This document shows, piece after piece, positions 53,905 to 61,933 of a stretch of DNA of 64,000 nucleotides. A model generated the notes under the pieces. That model was not told the DNA's origin, did no database searches, and saw only the letters and a list, made by a program, of their open reading frames with translations. The stretch is from JANPJV01 sp031425695 (GTDB lineage Bacteria > Pseudomonadota > Gammaproteobacteria > Xanthomonadales > SZUA-5): assembly GCA_031425695.1 (NCBI GenBank), contig JANPJV010000116.1, positions 62,001-126,000 on the forward strand. Direction: 5' to 3'. Made by a program: the position numbers and the translations under genes. Numbering within the stretch: position 1 is the first letter of the stretch; the number at the start of each line of letters is the position of its first letter.

Positions 53905-55806
53905 ATGTCCAAGACCACGCTCCGATTGCTGCTAATCCTGCTGCTGCAAATGTTGGGTGGTACCGCCACCGCGGCGCCGCCAGCGACACTCGGCTACCAG
54001 GGCAATCTTGCCAATGCCGGCGGCATTCCGGTCACCGGCGATTTCACCATCACCTTTCGCTTGTACGACACTGCAACCAGTGGCGTTGCCCTGTGGACCG
54101 AAGTGCAACCGAACATCGACGTCGATGGTGGCAATTTGTTCGTCGAGCTCGGCCGGGTGGCGCCGCTGCCGGCAAACATCTGGGGCCGGCAGCTCTATCT
54201 TGGTCTCCAGGTCGCCGGCGACACTGAGATGACACCGCGGCCGGCGCTGACAGCCTCGCCGTATGCCCTGCGCGCAGCCGGCACCATGAAGCGCACCATC
54301 GTCGTGTCGGCCGAAGGTACGCCAACCCAAAACGGCGCTGCCTTGTTGGCAGCGGTCGCTGCGATTACGGACGCCAATGCCGATAGTCCGGTGACGGTGG
54401 ATGTCGACTCGGGAACGTTTGATCTGGGTGCCGCCACGCTCGTGGTGCCGTCGCATACGGCGCTCGCTGGACGTGGACAGGTTACTACCGTCATAACCTC
54501 GGCTGCTGCCGCGTCCCCGTTCGCCGCCACCGTCCAGTTGTCCGCAAATTCCGGCGCGCGCGATTTCACGGCGCGCAATACGGGCGTGCCACCGGGCGCT
54601 GACGACAGCGCCATCGGATTGGCTGCATACGGGGCCGACCCGCTGACTCCAGTCACCGAGGTGCAGATTGCACGGGTCACCGGGGAAAGCATTGCGGCCA
54701 TGGGCAGCGCAGGACAGCGCAGCGGAATCACCCTGTGCGCCAGCAATACGCGAGCGACTGAAATAACCGCGACTGCTCAAGGCGGCTTGTTCGCGATGGC
54801 CATGCGCGCAACTTGCGGCGGCACCGTCAATCTGGGAGTCGATGGCGCGACGCTGCATGCTGACGCAGCCCGGGACGGGGTTCGCGGCGCTTACCTCGTC
54901 GCTGGATCAGGCAATTATTGGCGACGCATGCAGTTACGACTCGGCGTCTCGCCCAGCGTCGTCAACGTTTACGGCTTGCGCTTCTTTGCTCCCGGTTCCT
55001 TCGGCACCGAGCTGCAGGGCAAGCTGAGCGATACCTCGATCACGATTCGTGGCGGCAATCTGGCGACACCGACGAGCACCGGGCGGCTCGAAGGCATCAC
55101 GCTGGAGGACAGCGCGCAGTTGGCGCTGATCGAGGACGTCAGCGTGCATCTCGACCGCGTCAGGGCAGCCGGAGTGATCGGCGTGCGCCTGCTCGAGCGG
55201 ACCAACAACACGGGAACCACTGCGCGGCTCGTCGACGTCGATGTTCGAGTGACGGCGTTGCAGGACGCCGCGCTTGGTTTCGGAGAAATTGTTGGCGTCC
55301 GCGCCGAAGGCTACCCGCCAGAACTGGTCCGCACCCAGGTCAGCGTGAATTGTGTCGCCGGCGGCTTCAACCCGTGCATCGGCATTGCGCAGCCAGAATC
55401 GTGGACGAGCCGTCCGGGCACGCTGCTGCTGACGGACAGCAGCGTCAGTGCCGGTCATGCCGCACCGGCCGATAGCTCGACCCGCAGTGCTGCGCTGCAG
55501 GTGATGGGGCCGACGCGGATCGAGAGGTCCGGGTTGCGCGTAACAGAATCCGCGCAGGCCGAGCCGGTACGTGTGGTCCGCCATCTTGCGTCCACCGCAG
55601 TAACGCAGATCACCGGATCCAGCCTGGTCGCCACCAATGCCGCCAACTCGAATTCTCTGTGTTTGTTCGAAGGGCCGAGCGGCGCCAGTGGCGAATGGTT
55701 CGGCAACCACGTCCAGGGTTCTCGCTGCGACGGCGGACAGGTGAACCTGACTTGCGCCGGCACCACCAAGCGCGGAAGCGGTTTCCTCGCCGCCACCTGT
55801 CCGTGA
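53905..55806 (+). CDS. Secreted beta-helix-like protein
   Basis: A 633-residue exported protein. GAGG precedes ATG 53905, opening a signal peptide (LLLILLLQMLGGTATA). The mature start PPATLGYQGNLANAGGIPV ... FRLYDTATSG belongs to a domain common in secreted proteobacterial proteins with a tail-fibre-like head. The middle (SHTALAGRGQVTTVITSAAA, IGLAAYGADP) reads as parallel beta-helix coils. It ends TKRGSGFLAATCP rather than GFE. An 88-residue secreted partner starts eight bases after its stop, so the two are probably translated together. Likely extracellular adhesin or carbohydrate-binding protein. Confidence 0.78.
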   Translation: MSKTTLRLLLILLLQMLGGTATAAPPATLGYQGNLANAGGIPVTGDFTITFRLYDTATSGVALWTEVQPNIDVDGGNLFVELGRVAPLPANIWGRQLYLGLQVAGDTEMTPRPALTASPYALRAAGTMKRTIVVSAEGTPTQNGAALLAAVAAITDANADSPVTVDVDSGTFDLGAATLVVPSHTALAGRGQVTTVITSAAAASPFAATVQLSANSGARDFTARNTGVPPGADDSAIGLAAYGADPLTPVTEVQIARVTGESIAAMGSAGQRSGITLCASNTRATEITATAQGGLFAMAMRATCGGTVNLGVDGATLHADAARDGVRGAYLVAGSGNYWRRMQLRLGVSPSVVNVYGLRFFAPGSFGTELQGKLSDTSITIRGGNLATPTSTGRLEGITLEDSAQLALIEDVSVHLDRVRAAGVIGVRLLERTNNTGTTARLVDVDVRVTALQDAALGFGEIVGVRAEGYPPELVRTQVSVNCVAGGFNPCIGIAQPESWTSRPGTLLLTDSSVSAGHAAPADSSTRSAALQVMGPTRIERSGLRVTESAQAEPVRVVRHLASTAVTQITGSSLVATNAANSNSLCLFEGPSGASGEWFGNHVQGSRCDGGQVNLTCAGTTKRGSGFLAATCP

Positions 55807-55814
55807 GGCGCGCC

Positions 55815-56081
55815 ATGCAATTGCTCACTACGCTGATTCTGATTGCCACTCCTGCGTTGGCACTTCCCAATGGTGCCTCGGGCAACCACTACCGAATGGT
55901 CGGATCGGGCCCGGCCAGCGTCGCAGCCCGGCCCCTGTCGACGTCCTATCAATCACATCTCGCTGGCGGTAGCGGCGCCGTGATCGGGATTGCGGCAAGC
56001 GCCAGCGCCAGCACCGTCTCCGGACCACTCAGCGCGCGCTTGCCGACCGAACGCATCTTCCGCGACAACTTTGGAGATTGA
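55815..56081 (+). CDS. Small secreted protein ending IFRDNFGD
   Basis: An 88-residue exported protein of low complexity. The signal peptide is MQLLTTLILIATPALA; the mature part is Ser/Ala/Gly-rich (GSGPASVAARPLSTS, GAVIGIAASASASTVSG) with no known domain. The C-terminus ERIFRDNFGD resembles the F-x-x-G-F-E tail of the other secreted proteins but is not identical. Eight bases separate it from the beta-helix gene upstream, implying one operon. It may be a minimal carrier of the tail signal or an accessory of its neighbour. Confidence 0.7.
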   Translation: MQLLTTLILIATPALALPNGASGNHYRMVGSGPASVAARPLSTSYQSHLAGGSGAVIGIAASASASTVSGPLSARLPTERIFRDNFGD

Positions 56082-56098
56082 GCGAGAGATCGGTCTGC

Positions 56099-56599
56099 CT
56101 ACCGCGCCTTGCCGCCACCGCCGGTCAGCAGGGGCGTGCGGATCCATTTGCGCATCTGTGCCTGGGAGCTCGCCCGGTCTTCCTGCAGGCGCTGCTGGCT
56201 GAAGCAGCGTTGCGTCACCATGCGCGTCCCGGTGCGCTGTTCGTGCTGGCAGGAGAGCTGGCCTTCCTCGACCTGGACGATGGCGGTTTCGAAATCGCTC
56301 GCCAGCCTTTGCAGCCGGTCGGACATCACCGCGTCGTCGCCGCCGTCTTCAAGCTCCGCGCGGATCAGCGCGATCTGCTCGATGATCCAACCCTGTTGCT
56401 GTGAATTGAGCCGGTTGTATGGGCGCTTCTCCAGACGGCTCTCGATGTCCGCGGTGAACTCGCGCAATTCGGCAACCGATCCATTCCAATTGAGCGCAAC
56501 GAGGTTGGTGCGCGACGTGGACAGCGGGGTTGCCAACAGCGGCGACGTGGCCAGTGCGAGAACGAGCATTGCCGGGATCAACTGCGTGCGCTTCGACAT
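56099..56599 (-). CDS. Small exported hypothetical protein
   Basis: A 166-residue protein. AAAGGAG stands eight bases before ATG 56599. The signal peptide is LIPAMLVLALATSPLLA; the mature part is helical and acidic (VAELREFTADIESRLEKRPY, NSQQQGWIIEQIALIRAEL) with two cysteines (LSCQHEQRTG and TQRCFSQQ) that could pair. No family recognised. It converges with the 88-residue gene across 17 bases. Probably periplasmic. Confidence 0.7.
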   Translation of the reverse strand: MSKRTQLIPAMLVLALATSPLLATPLSTSRTNLVALNWNGSVAELREFTADIESRLEKRPYNRLNSQQQGWIIEQIALIRAELEDGGDDAVMSDRLQRLASDFETAIVQVEEGQLSCQHEQRTGTRMVTQRCFSQQRLQEDRASSQAQMRKWIRTPLLTGGGGKAR

Positions 56600-56759
56600 C
56601 GTGGTGGACTCCTTTTGCGGGGGTGGATCCAACCTACGGGACTGCCGGTGCATGCCCGCTTGGGAAATCATTAAGCTCCATTCAGCCGCGAGTACCTGAC
56701 TCGATCCGCGCGACATTCGGCGGGCATCATGGCGATCGTCCCACTCGACCCCAGGCGCC

Positions 56760-57314
56760 ATGGCGATCACGCTGACCACCTTTGCCCGCACCCGGCTGTT
56801 CCCGCGCGAGCCGCGACGGAACACCATCCAGGAGTGCACGCCCGAAGCCTTCGAACGACGATTGAACGAAGAGCCACCGCTCCACGTGCTCGACGGCTAT
56901 GCGCCGTTCTGCAAACTGCAGGTACTTCGCAACTGGACATCCACCCGTTGCCTCACCGTGCCCATCACCGACGACAATCGTCACCTGCTGCGATCCGGAT
57001 ACGAGGCCCGAACCGTCGATGAGCTCCCGGTCCTGGTGCGCTGGTTCGAAGACGTCGATCCTCCCGTCGCCAACTATCTGATCGTCATTCTTTACAGCCG
57101 CGAGCAGTTGGCGAAGGAAGCCTCACCCATCGCGACCGACTGGGGCGTGGTCGGCTGCATGTACACCGCTGATCCTGAGGAGACGCCGATGGCGCCGATC
57201 ACAATGCTGCGCAATGCCCTCGGCGTCGCTGAAGGCGGCTCCGGCGTTGCGCTCGACCGCGCGGCCTATCGGCGCAGTGTCGAATTCTGGCGCGACAATG
57301 CCAATTGGCGTTGA
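56760..57314 (+). CDS. DUF3228 family protein
   Basis: A 184-residue cytosolic protein of the DUF3228 family, function unknown. The family core is GVVGCMYTADPEETPMAPIT followed by MLRNALGVAEGGSGVALDR near the C-terminus; both are fully present. No signal peptide or membrane helix. The divergent region to the exported hypothetical (56600-56759) shows no named site. Confidence 0.88.
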   Translation: MAITLTTFARTRLFPREPRRNTIQECTPEAFERRLNEEPPLHVLDGYAPFCKLQVLRNWTSTRCLTVPITDDNRHLLRSGYEARTVDELPVLVRWFEDVDPPVANYLIVILYSREQLAKEASPIATDWGVVGCMYTADPEETPMAPITMLRNALGVAEGGSGVALDRAAYRRSVEFWRDNANWR

Positions 57315-57333
57315 GTCGCGCGTGCAACTGCGC

Positions 57334-57801
57334 TCACTGGGCGCCGACCCGGGCGCGGGTTCTACCCTGCTGACTCACGCCATGGCGTGTGTCCGCGGCG
57401 GACATGCGCGCGCGTAGTTCGGTCATGAATCCCTCGCGGTTGCGCGGAGAAATCAGTTGGGACCTGCTTCCGAAGCTTATTCGAATGCGGCGAAGCGACC
57501 ACGCCGGCGCCGACAACATGCTGCCGCTGAGCTCTATTCCGGTGATCTCGGCATAGGGAATCTGCTGCTTGAAGGCTCCGCACCGGATATGCAGATGACG
57601 TTCGTCCAATGTGTAGCGACACGGGAACATCGCGAATGGCACCGCCAGCAACAGGAACACACCAATCGCGATGGGTATGTAGCTGCGAATCGGCTCATCG
57701 GCGCGCAGATAGAGCCCGAGCACAATGGGCAGCGCAACGCCCGCGAATACCAGGAGAAGCAACCAAAGGTCATACCTGGAGTAGAAAGTAGTGTCTTTCA
57801 T
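57334..57801 (-). CDS. Small membrane protein with bacterial PH-like domain
   Basis: A 155-residue protein. AAGGAGG lies eight bases before ATG 57801. Two membrane helices (YDLWLLLLVFAGVALPIVLG and IPIAIGVFLLLAVPFAMF) are followed by a PH-like domain with the pattern YTLDERHLHIRCGAFKQQIP ... ISFGSRSQLISPRNREGF, as in bPH_6/DUF304-type proteins. Such proteins sit in the inner membrane with the PH domain in the cytosol; the role is unknown. It converges with DUF3228 over 19 bases. Confidence 0.75.
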   Translation of the reverse strand: MKDTTFYSRYDLWLLLLVFAGVALPIVLGLYLRADEPIRSYIPIAIGVFLLLAVPFAMFPCRYTLDERHLHIRCGAFKQQIPYAEITGIELSGSMLSAPAWSLRRIRISFGSRSQLISPRNREGFMTELRARMSAADTRHGVSQQGRTRARVGAQ

Positions 57802-58258
57802 GCTGCCATCCTCCTTGACGTCGGGGGTGCCTGACCGTGCTCGCTGCTGATCGCGACCGCGCGAAATTGCTGGTGGCGACCGACGGAGTAGAACGGAAGT
57901 GACCACGAGCAGGCATTTGCGGTTCCGGCGAGTCCGTTCCCTTGGCTTACGCGTACTCGCGCGGCGACGTCGATCACGCGGCCGCGTTATTGGTCATACA
58001 GTGCCTTTCGAATGAAGTAAGAGAGCCCCAGTCCGCCGACATGGAAATCTCGGTTTGTGCCGTCGCCATGGCAGTGTGGAAAGCTCCCAGCCTGCAGGGT
58101 TGGTCTGCGGCAGAGTGCTCGGACACGGCCAAAAACTCGCCTGCTGGCGCGCGTATCCTCCAAGCGCGAAAAATGCGTAGCCGCTGTCGAAACGGCCTCC
58201 CTGCTTCGTCGTCTGAAGTAGGCCAGTTTCGGCGCGTCCCACCACCAGGAGAGATCTC
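57802..58258. other. Gene-free stretch between PH-domain and YCII genes
   Basis: About 460 bases with no convincing gene on either strand; a weak TTG-started frame near 57942 lacks recognisable content. It must hold the divergent promoters of the PH-domain and YCII genes. No clear operator or hairpin was seen. Confidence 0.35.
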
Positions 58259-58681
58259 ATGCGCGTAATGGTTTTCGTCAAGGCTACGGCCGACAGTGAG
58301 GCCGGTGTCATGCCGCCGTCAGAGTTGCTGGAGCAGATGGGCAAGTACAACGAAGAACTGGTCAACGCCGGCATCATGCTCGGCGGCGAAGGGCTCAAGC
58401 CGACTGCGCAGGCCAAGCGCGTTCACTTCGATGGCACGCAGCGCATGGTCAGCGATGGCCCCTTCACCGAGACCCGCGAACTCGTCGCCGGCTATTGGCT
58501 CTGGGAGGTCAAGGACATGGCCGAGGCCGTGGAGTGGGTGAAGCGCTGCCCGAATCCGATGTTCGGGCCCAGCGATATCGACATCCGACCGGTGTACGAG
58601 CTCGCGGACTTCGAATCGATCATGACGCCGGAAGCGGCGGCCGTGCACGGACGCGTGACCGATAAACTGTCGGGTGCCTGA
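58259..58681 (+). CDS. YCII-related (DGPF) domain protein
   Basis: A 140-residue YCII-fold protein of the DGPF family. AGGAGAG precedes the ATG. Typical elements are MVFVKATADSEAG, LMQEMGKYNEEL-like helix (LLEQMGKYNEELVNAG), the DGPF motif in MVSDGPFTETRELVAGYWLW and the C-terminal ADFESIMTPE. Members are small ferredoxin-like dimers often linked with ECF sigma factors; none is adjacent here. Cytosolic; enzymatic role unproven. Confidence 0.88.
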   Translation: MRVMVFVKATADSEAGVMPPSELLEQMGKYNEELVNAGIMLGGEGLKPTAQAKRVHFDGTQRMVSDGPFTETRELVAGYWLWEVKDMAEAVEWVKRCPNPMFGPSDIDIRPVYELADFESIMTPEAAAVHGRVTDKLSGA

Positions 58682-58862
58682 CCGTCAGGGCGGAGTGGAG
58701 TCGGTTGATTCGGCAAAAGCGGAATAGCGACAAGCGTCCGCACACGGGCCGGGCGATCGAGGCAGCCATGGACGCGAGGAACTGACGGCCCTTGGGTGTG
58801 ATCCAGGAATCAAAACGGCCTTCCATGGTCACTGGCAGCTATGCGAATTCTTTCGCGCAGGC

Positions 58863-60593
58863 TCATGGTGTGCCCTCGCCAGCATGGCCGGGGCCCGTTG
58901 AACGCGGCCGCCGATAAGGCCGGTACACCGGCTCCCACACCTGCGCCTCGATGCGCGCGCGCAGGGTGCCGTCGTCCATCGCATCGGCGACGCCGTCTAG
59001 TTGCGCCTGCCGTGCAGTCGCGAGCGCGACTGCGATGGCCACTTCGCGCAAGCGGTCCACCGCCGGCAACAGCCGCGCATTCGGGTCCCCGAGCGCTGGC
59101 GACAGTGAGGCGAGCGCCTTGCCGGCGGCCATAAACATGGTGTCGGTCACCCGCCTGGCATCGACGGCGAGCACACCCAGGCCGACGCCGGGGAAGATGT
59201 AGGAGTTGTTGGTCTGGTTGATTGGCACCCGCGTGCCGCTCCAGTTCACGGGCGCGAACGGGCTGCCGGTCCCGATCAGCGCGCGCCCGTCGGTCCAGGC
59301 CATGAGGTCCGTCGGCGTCGCTTCACAACGCGAGGTCGGGTTCGACAGCGGGAAGATGATCGGGCGCGCCGTGTGTTGCGCCATCGTCCGCACGGCCGCT
59401 TCGGGGAAGGCGCCGGGCTGGCCGGAGACGCCGATGAGTGTTCCCGGCCGAGCGTTGTTCATGACGTCCTGCAGGCCGATCCTGCCGCCCTGCAGCAGCG
59501 CCCAATCCGACACCGCATGTGCCGGCAGCGCGAACGCCGCATGGGCGTCGCTCAAGTTCGGCATGCCTTCGACCAGCAGGCCATGGATATCGATGAGATA
59601 AAAGCGCAGCCGCGCCTCCTCGGCGGAGAGCCCGGCGTCGACCATCGCCGCGCGCAGCAGCGTGGCGATGCCCATCCCCGCGGCGCCGGCGCCGAGAATG
59701 GCGATACGCTGTTCGGTCAAGGGCACGCCGGTCACGCCAATCGCCGCCAGCAAGGTTCCAACCGCCACCGCCGCCGTACCCTGGATATCGTCATTGAAGG
59801 TGCATAGTCGGTCGCGATAACGCTGGAGCAGGCGCCCCGCATTGGCGCCCGCGAAGTCTTCCCACTGCAGCAGCACCTTGGGAAAACGTTCAGCGATTGC
59901 GCTCACGAACTCTTCGACGAACGCATCGTATTCGGGTCCCTCGATGCGGGCATGGCGCCAGCCGATATAGAGCGGATCATCCAGGCGCGCCTGGTTGTTG
60001 GTGCCGACATCCAGCAGGATCGGCAGCGTCGCCGCCGGATGGATGCCCGCGCATGCGGTGTACAGCGACAGCTTGCCGATCGAGATGCCCATTCCACCCG
60101 CGCCCTGGTCGCCGAGCCCGAGAATGCGTTCGCCGTCGCTGACCACGATCACGCGCACGCTGTCGAGACTGGGATCGGCGAGGATCTCGCGGATGCGATG
60201 CCGGTTCGGATAGCTCAGGAACAGGCCATGCGGTCGGCGCCAGATCTCGCTGAAGCGCTGGCAGCCCTCGCCCACCGTCGGCGTGTACACCAGCGGGAGC
60301 ATCTCTTCCAGGTGACGGACGAGCAGCGCGTAGAACAGCGTCTCGTTGTTGTCCTGCAAGTCGCGCAGGAACGCATAGCGTTCGAAATCAGTCGCGAAAT
60401 TCCGCAGCACCTTCAGGCGTCGCGTCACCTGCTCATCCAGGGTGCCGACATTTGGCGGCAGGATCCCATGCAACCGAAACTCATCGCGCTCGCCCTCGGT
60501 GAACGCGGTCCCCTTGTTGAGCAATGGGTGGCTGATCAGGTCGACGCCAGTGAGATGGGTTTCGATCGGCAAGCGGTCAGAAGAAGGGGTCAC
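58863..60593 (-). CDS. maeA: NAD-dependent malic enzyme
   Basis: A 576-residue malic enzyme converting malate plus NAD to pyruvate, CO2 and NADH. Family signatures are LPLVYTPTVGEGCQRFSEIW, RILGLGDQGAGGMGISIGKL (seen as ILGLGDQGAGGMGI plus the following helix), LLQWEDFAGANAGRLLQRYR with FNDDIQGTAAVAVGTLL, and the nucleotide loop ILGAGAAGMGIATLL. The full-length two-domain form and FPLSNPTSRCEATPTDLMAW fit the NAD-type (MaeA/SfcA). The start is the GTG at 60593. Cytosolic; links the TCA cycle with pyruvate. Confidence 0.95.
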   Translation of the reverse strand: MTPSSDRLPIETHLTGVDLISHPLLNKGTAFTEGERDEFRLHGILPPNVGTLDEQVTRRLKVLRNFATDFERYAFLRDLQDNNETLFYALLVRHLEEMLPLVYTPTVGEGCQRFSEIWRRPHGLFLSYPNRHRIREILADPSLDSVRVIVVSDGERILGLGDQGAGGMGISIGKLSLYTACAGIHPAATLPILLDVGTNNQARLDDPLYIGWRHARIEGPEYDAFVEEFVSAIAERFPKVLLQWEDFAGANAGRLLQRYRDRLCTFNDDIQGTAAVAVGTLLAAIGVTGVPLTEQRIAILGAGAAGMGIATLLRAAMVDAGLSAEEARLRFYLIDIHGLLVEGMPNLSDAHAAFALPAHAVSDWALLQGGRIGLQDVMNNARPGTLIGVSGQPGAFPEAAVRTMAQHTARPIIFPLSNPTSRCEATPTDLMAWTDGRALIGTGSPFAPVNWSGTRVPINQTNNSYIFPGVGLGVLAVDARRVTDTMFMAAGKALASLSPALGDPNARLLPAVDRLREVAIAVALATARQAQLDGVADAMDDGTLRARIEAQVWEPVYRPYRRPRSTGPGHAGEGTP

Positions 60594-60660
60594 AGCGTGC
60601 CTCAGGTGTATGAGTAGGCCGGATGCTAGGCCAAGTCCCCGTCAGGGCGCCCTACTTGTT

Positions 60661-60959
60661 TCAAGGTTGTTCCTGCTCTGCGCAGAACACCGCCAGGCTC
60701 TGCAGAGACACGCGCCAGCTCGCGGCGCCACTGCGGGCATCGCGACGGCACGTTGTTGGACTACCACGCGCATCGACAATTGCGATCCAGGCGCGACCAG
60801 GCTCCGCAATCCGCACGAGCGTGCCACCGCTCAGGTCGATGACCACGTCGCCGAATTGGTCACGGTTTGGGCCGACACGCCCAGCGGCAGGGCGACCGCC
60901 AGGCAGGCCAGCAGATTTCGCCAACAGATCGCGGCCGCCTCCTGTTGCACAACGGTCAT
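60661..60959 (-). pseudogene. Degraded small secreted protein gene
   Basis: On the minus strand a signal peptide (CWRNLLACLAVALPLGVSAQ) is readable in one frame and a clear mature-type sequence (FGDVVIDLSGGTLVRIAEPG ... LQSLAVFCAEQEQP) continues in another. Adding one base near 60870 would join them. The strong AGGAGG is eight bases before an ATC, not an ATG; the only in-frame ATG (60959) lies upstream of that site. So the gene seems to have lost its start codon and one base, or the sequence contains errors. No family recognised. The rest of the gap to 61087 shows no other gene. Confidence 0.5.
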
Positions 60960-61087
60960 CCGAAACACAATTCTAGTGCCCAGCGATCATTGCCCGATTG
61001 AGTCGAGTTGGTAATCTCCGCAGCAGCGTATGCGCTTTCCAGGTGTACGGTATAGCTCGCTTGAGCACGCAACCCCAGGGAGCGCAT

Positions 61088-61930
61088 ATGTCCTTACTGA
61101 TCATCGGTGCCACGGGCCAGCAGGGCGGCGCTGTGTGCAATGCGGCGCTGGCGGCGGGCATCTCGGCCCGCGCGTTGGTGAGGAATCCTGAACTGCCGCA
61201 AGCGCGCACACTGGCCAAACGCGGCGTCGATCTGGTTGTCGCTGATCTCGACCGCCCGGAAAGCCTGGCAAGCGCGTTCCGGGGCTGCACCCAGGTGTTT
61301 TCCGTGCAGGCACTCGATCTCGGCCGCGCCGAGCGCGAACGCGCACGCGGGATGGCGGTCGCAGAGGCTGCGGCGCGCGCGGGTGTCTCGCATTTTGTCT
61401 ACTCGGCGGCGCTCTGGACCGATCGGCCGAGTGGAGTCCCGCATCTGGAAAGCAAACGCGACGTACGCCGTCGAATCGTTGAGTTGAAACTGCCCGCGAC
61501 GGTGCTCGAACCCGGCTCGTTCATGGAAAACCTGCTGCATCCGCAGACGCTGGGCGGCGTGCGCAAGGGTCGCCTGGTGACGCCTTTCGACTGCGACTTG
61601 CCGTTGCCGATGCTGGCGGTTGACGACATCGGTCCGGCGGCAATCTGGTGCCTGCAACATCCGCTGCAGAGCATTGGCCGCGCCTTTGCCCTGTACGGCG
61701 AAGTTTCGAGCTCGCGCGCGCACGCAGCCGCCATTGCAGCGTGGCTCAACCGCCCGATGGCTTGTGCTCGGCTGCACCCCTGGTTGACACGCATCTTCCT
61801 GGGACGCGACCTGGCGCGCATGTTTCGTTTCCTGCACGAGGATCGGATCTCGCCTCTGACGACGCCGCTGCCGCCAATCGCATTCACCGGTTTCAGTGAC
61901 TGGCTGCAGCAGCATCACTACGCGACCTGA
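61088..61930 (+). CDS. NmrA-like NAD(P)-binding protein
   Basis: A 280-residue atypical short-chain dehydrogenase of the NmrA/HSCARG type. AGGGAG stands seven bases before the ATG. The nucleotide loop GATGQQGGAVCNAAL (residues ~8-22) follows the first strand LLIIGATG; VSHFVYSAALW marks the region where classical enzymes have catalytic Tyr, and LPATVLEPGSFMENLL is the usual NmrA substrate-side segment. Such proteins often act as redox sensors rather than enzymes. Cytosolic. It is followed three bases later by the kinase gene, so the two may form an operon. Confidence 0.88.
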   Translation: MSLLIIGATGQQGGAVCNAALAAGISARALVRNPELPQARTLAKRGVDLVVADLDRPESLASAFRGCTQVFSVQALDLGRAERERARGMAVAEAAARAGVSHFVYSAALWTDRPSGVPHLESKRDVRRRIVELKLPATVLEPGSFMENLLHPQTLGGVRKGRLVTPFDCDLPLPMLAVDDIGPAAIWCLQHPLQSIGRAFALYGEVSSSRAHAAAIAAWLNRPMACARLHPWLTRIFLGRDLARMFRFLHEDRISPLTTPLPPIAFTGFSDWLQQHHYAT

Positions 61931-61933
61931 GGC

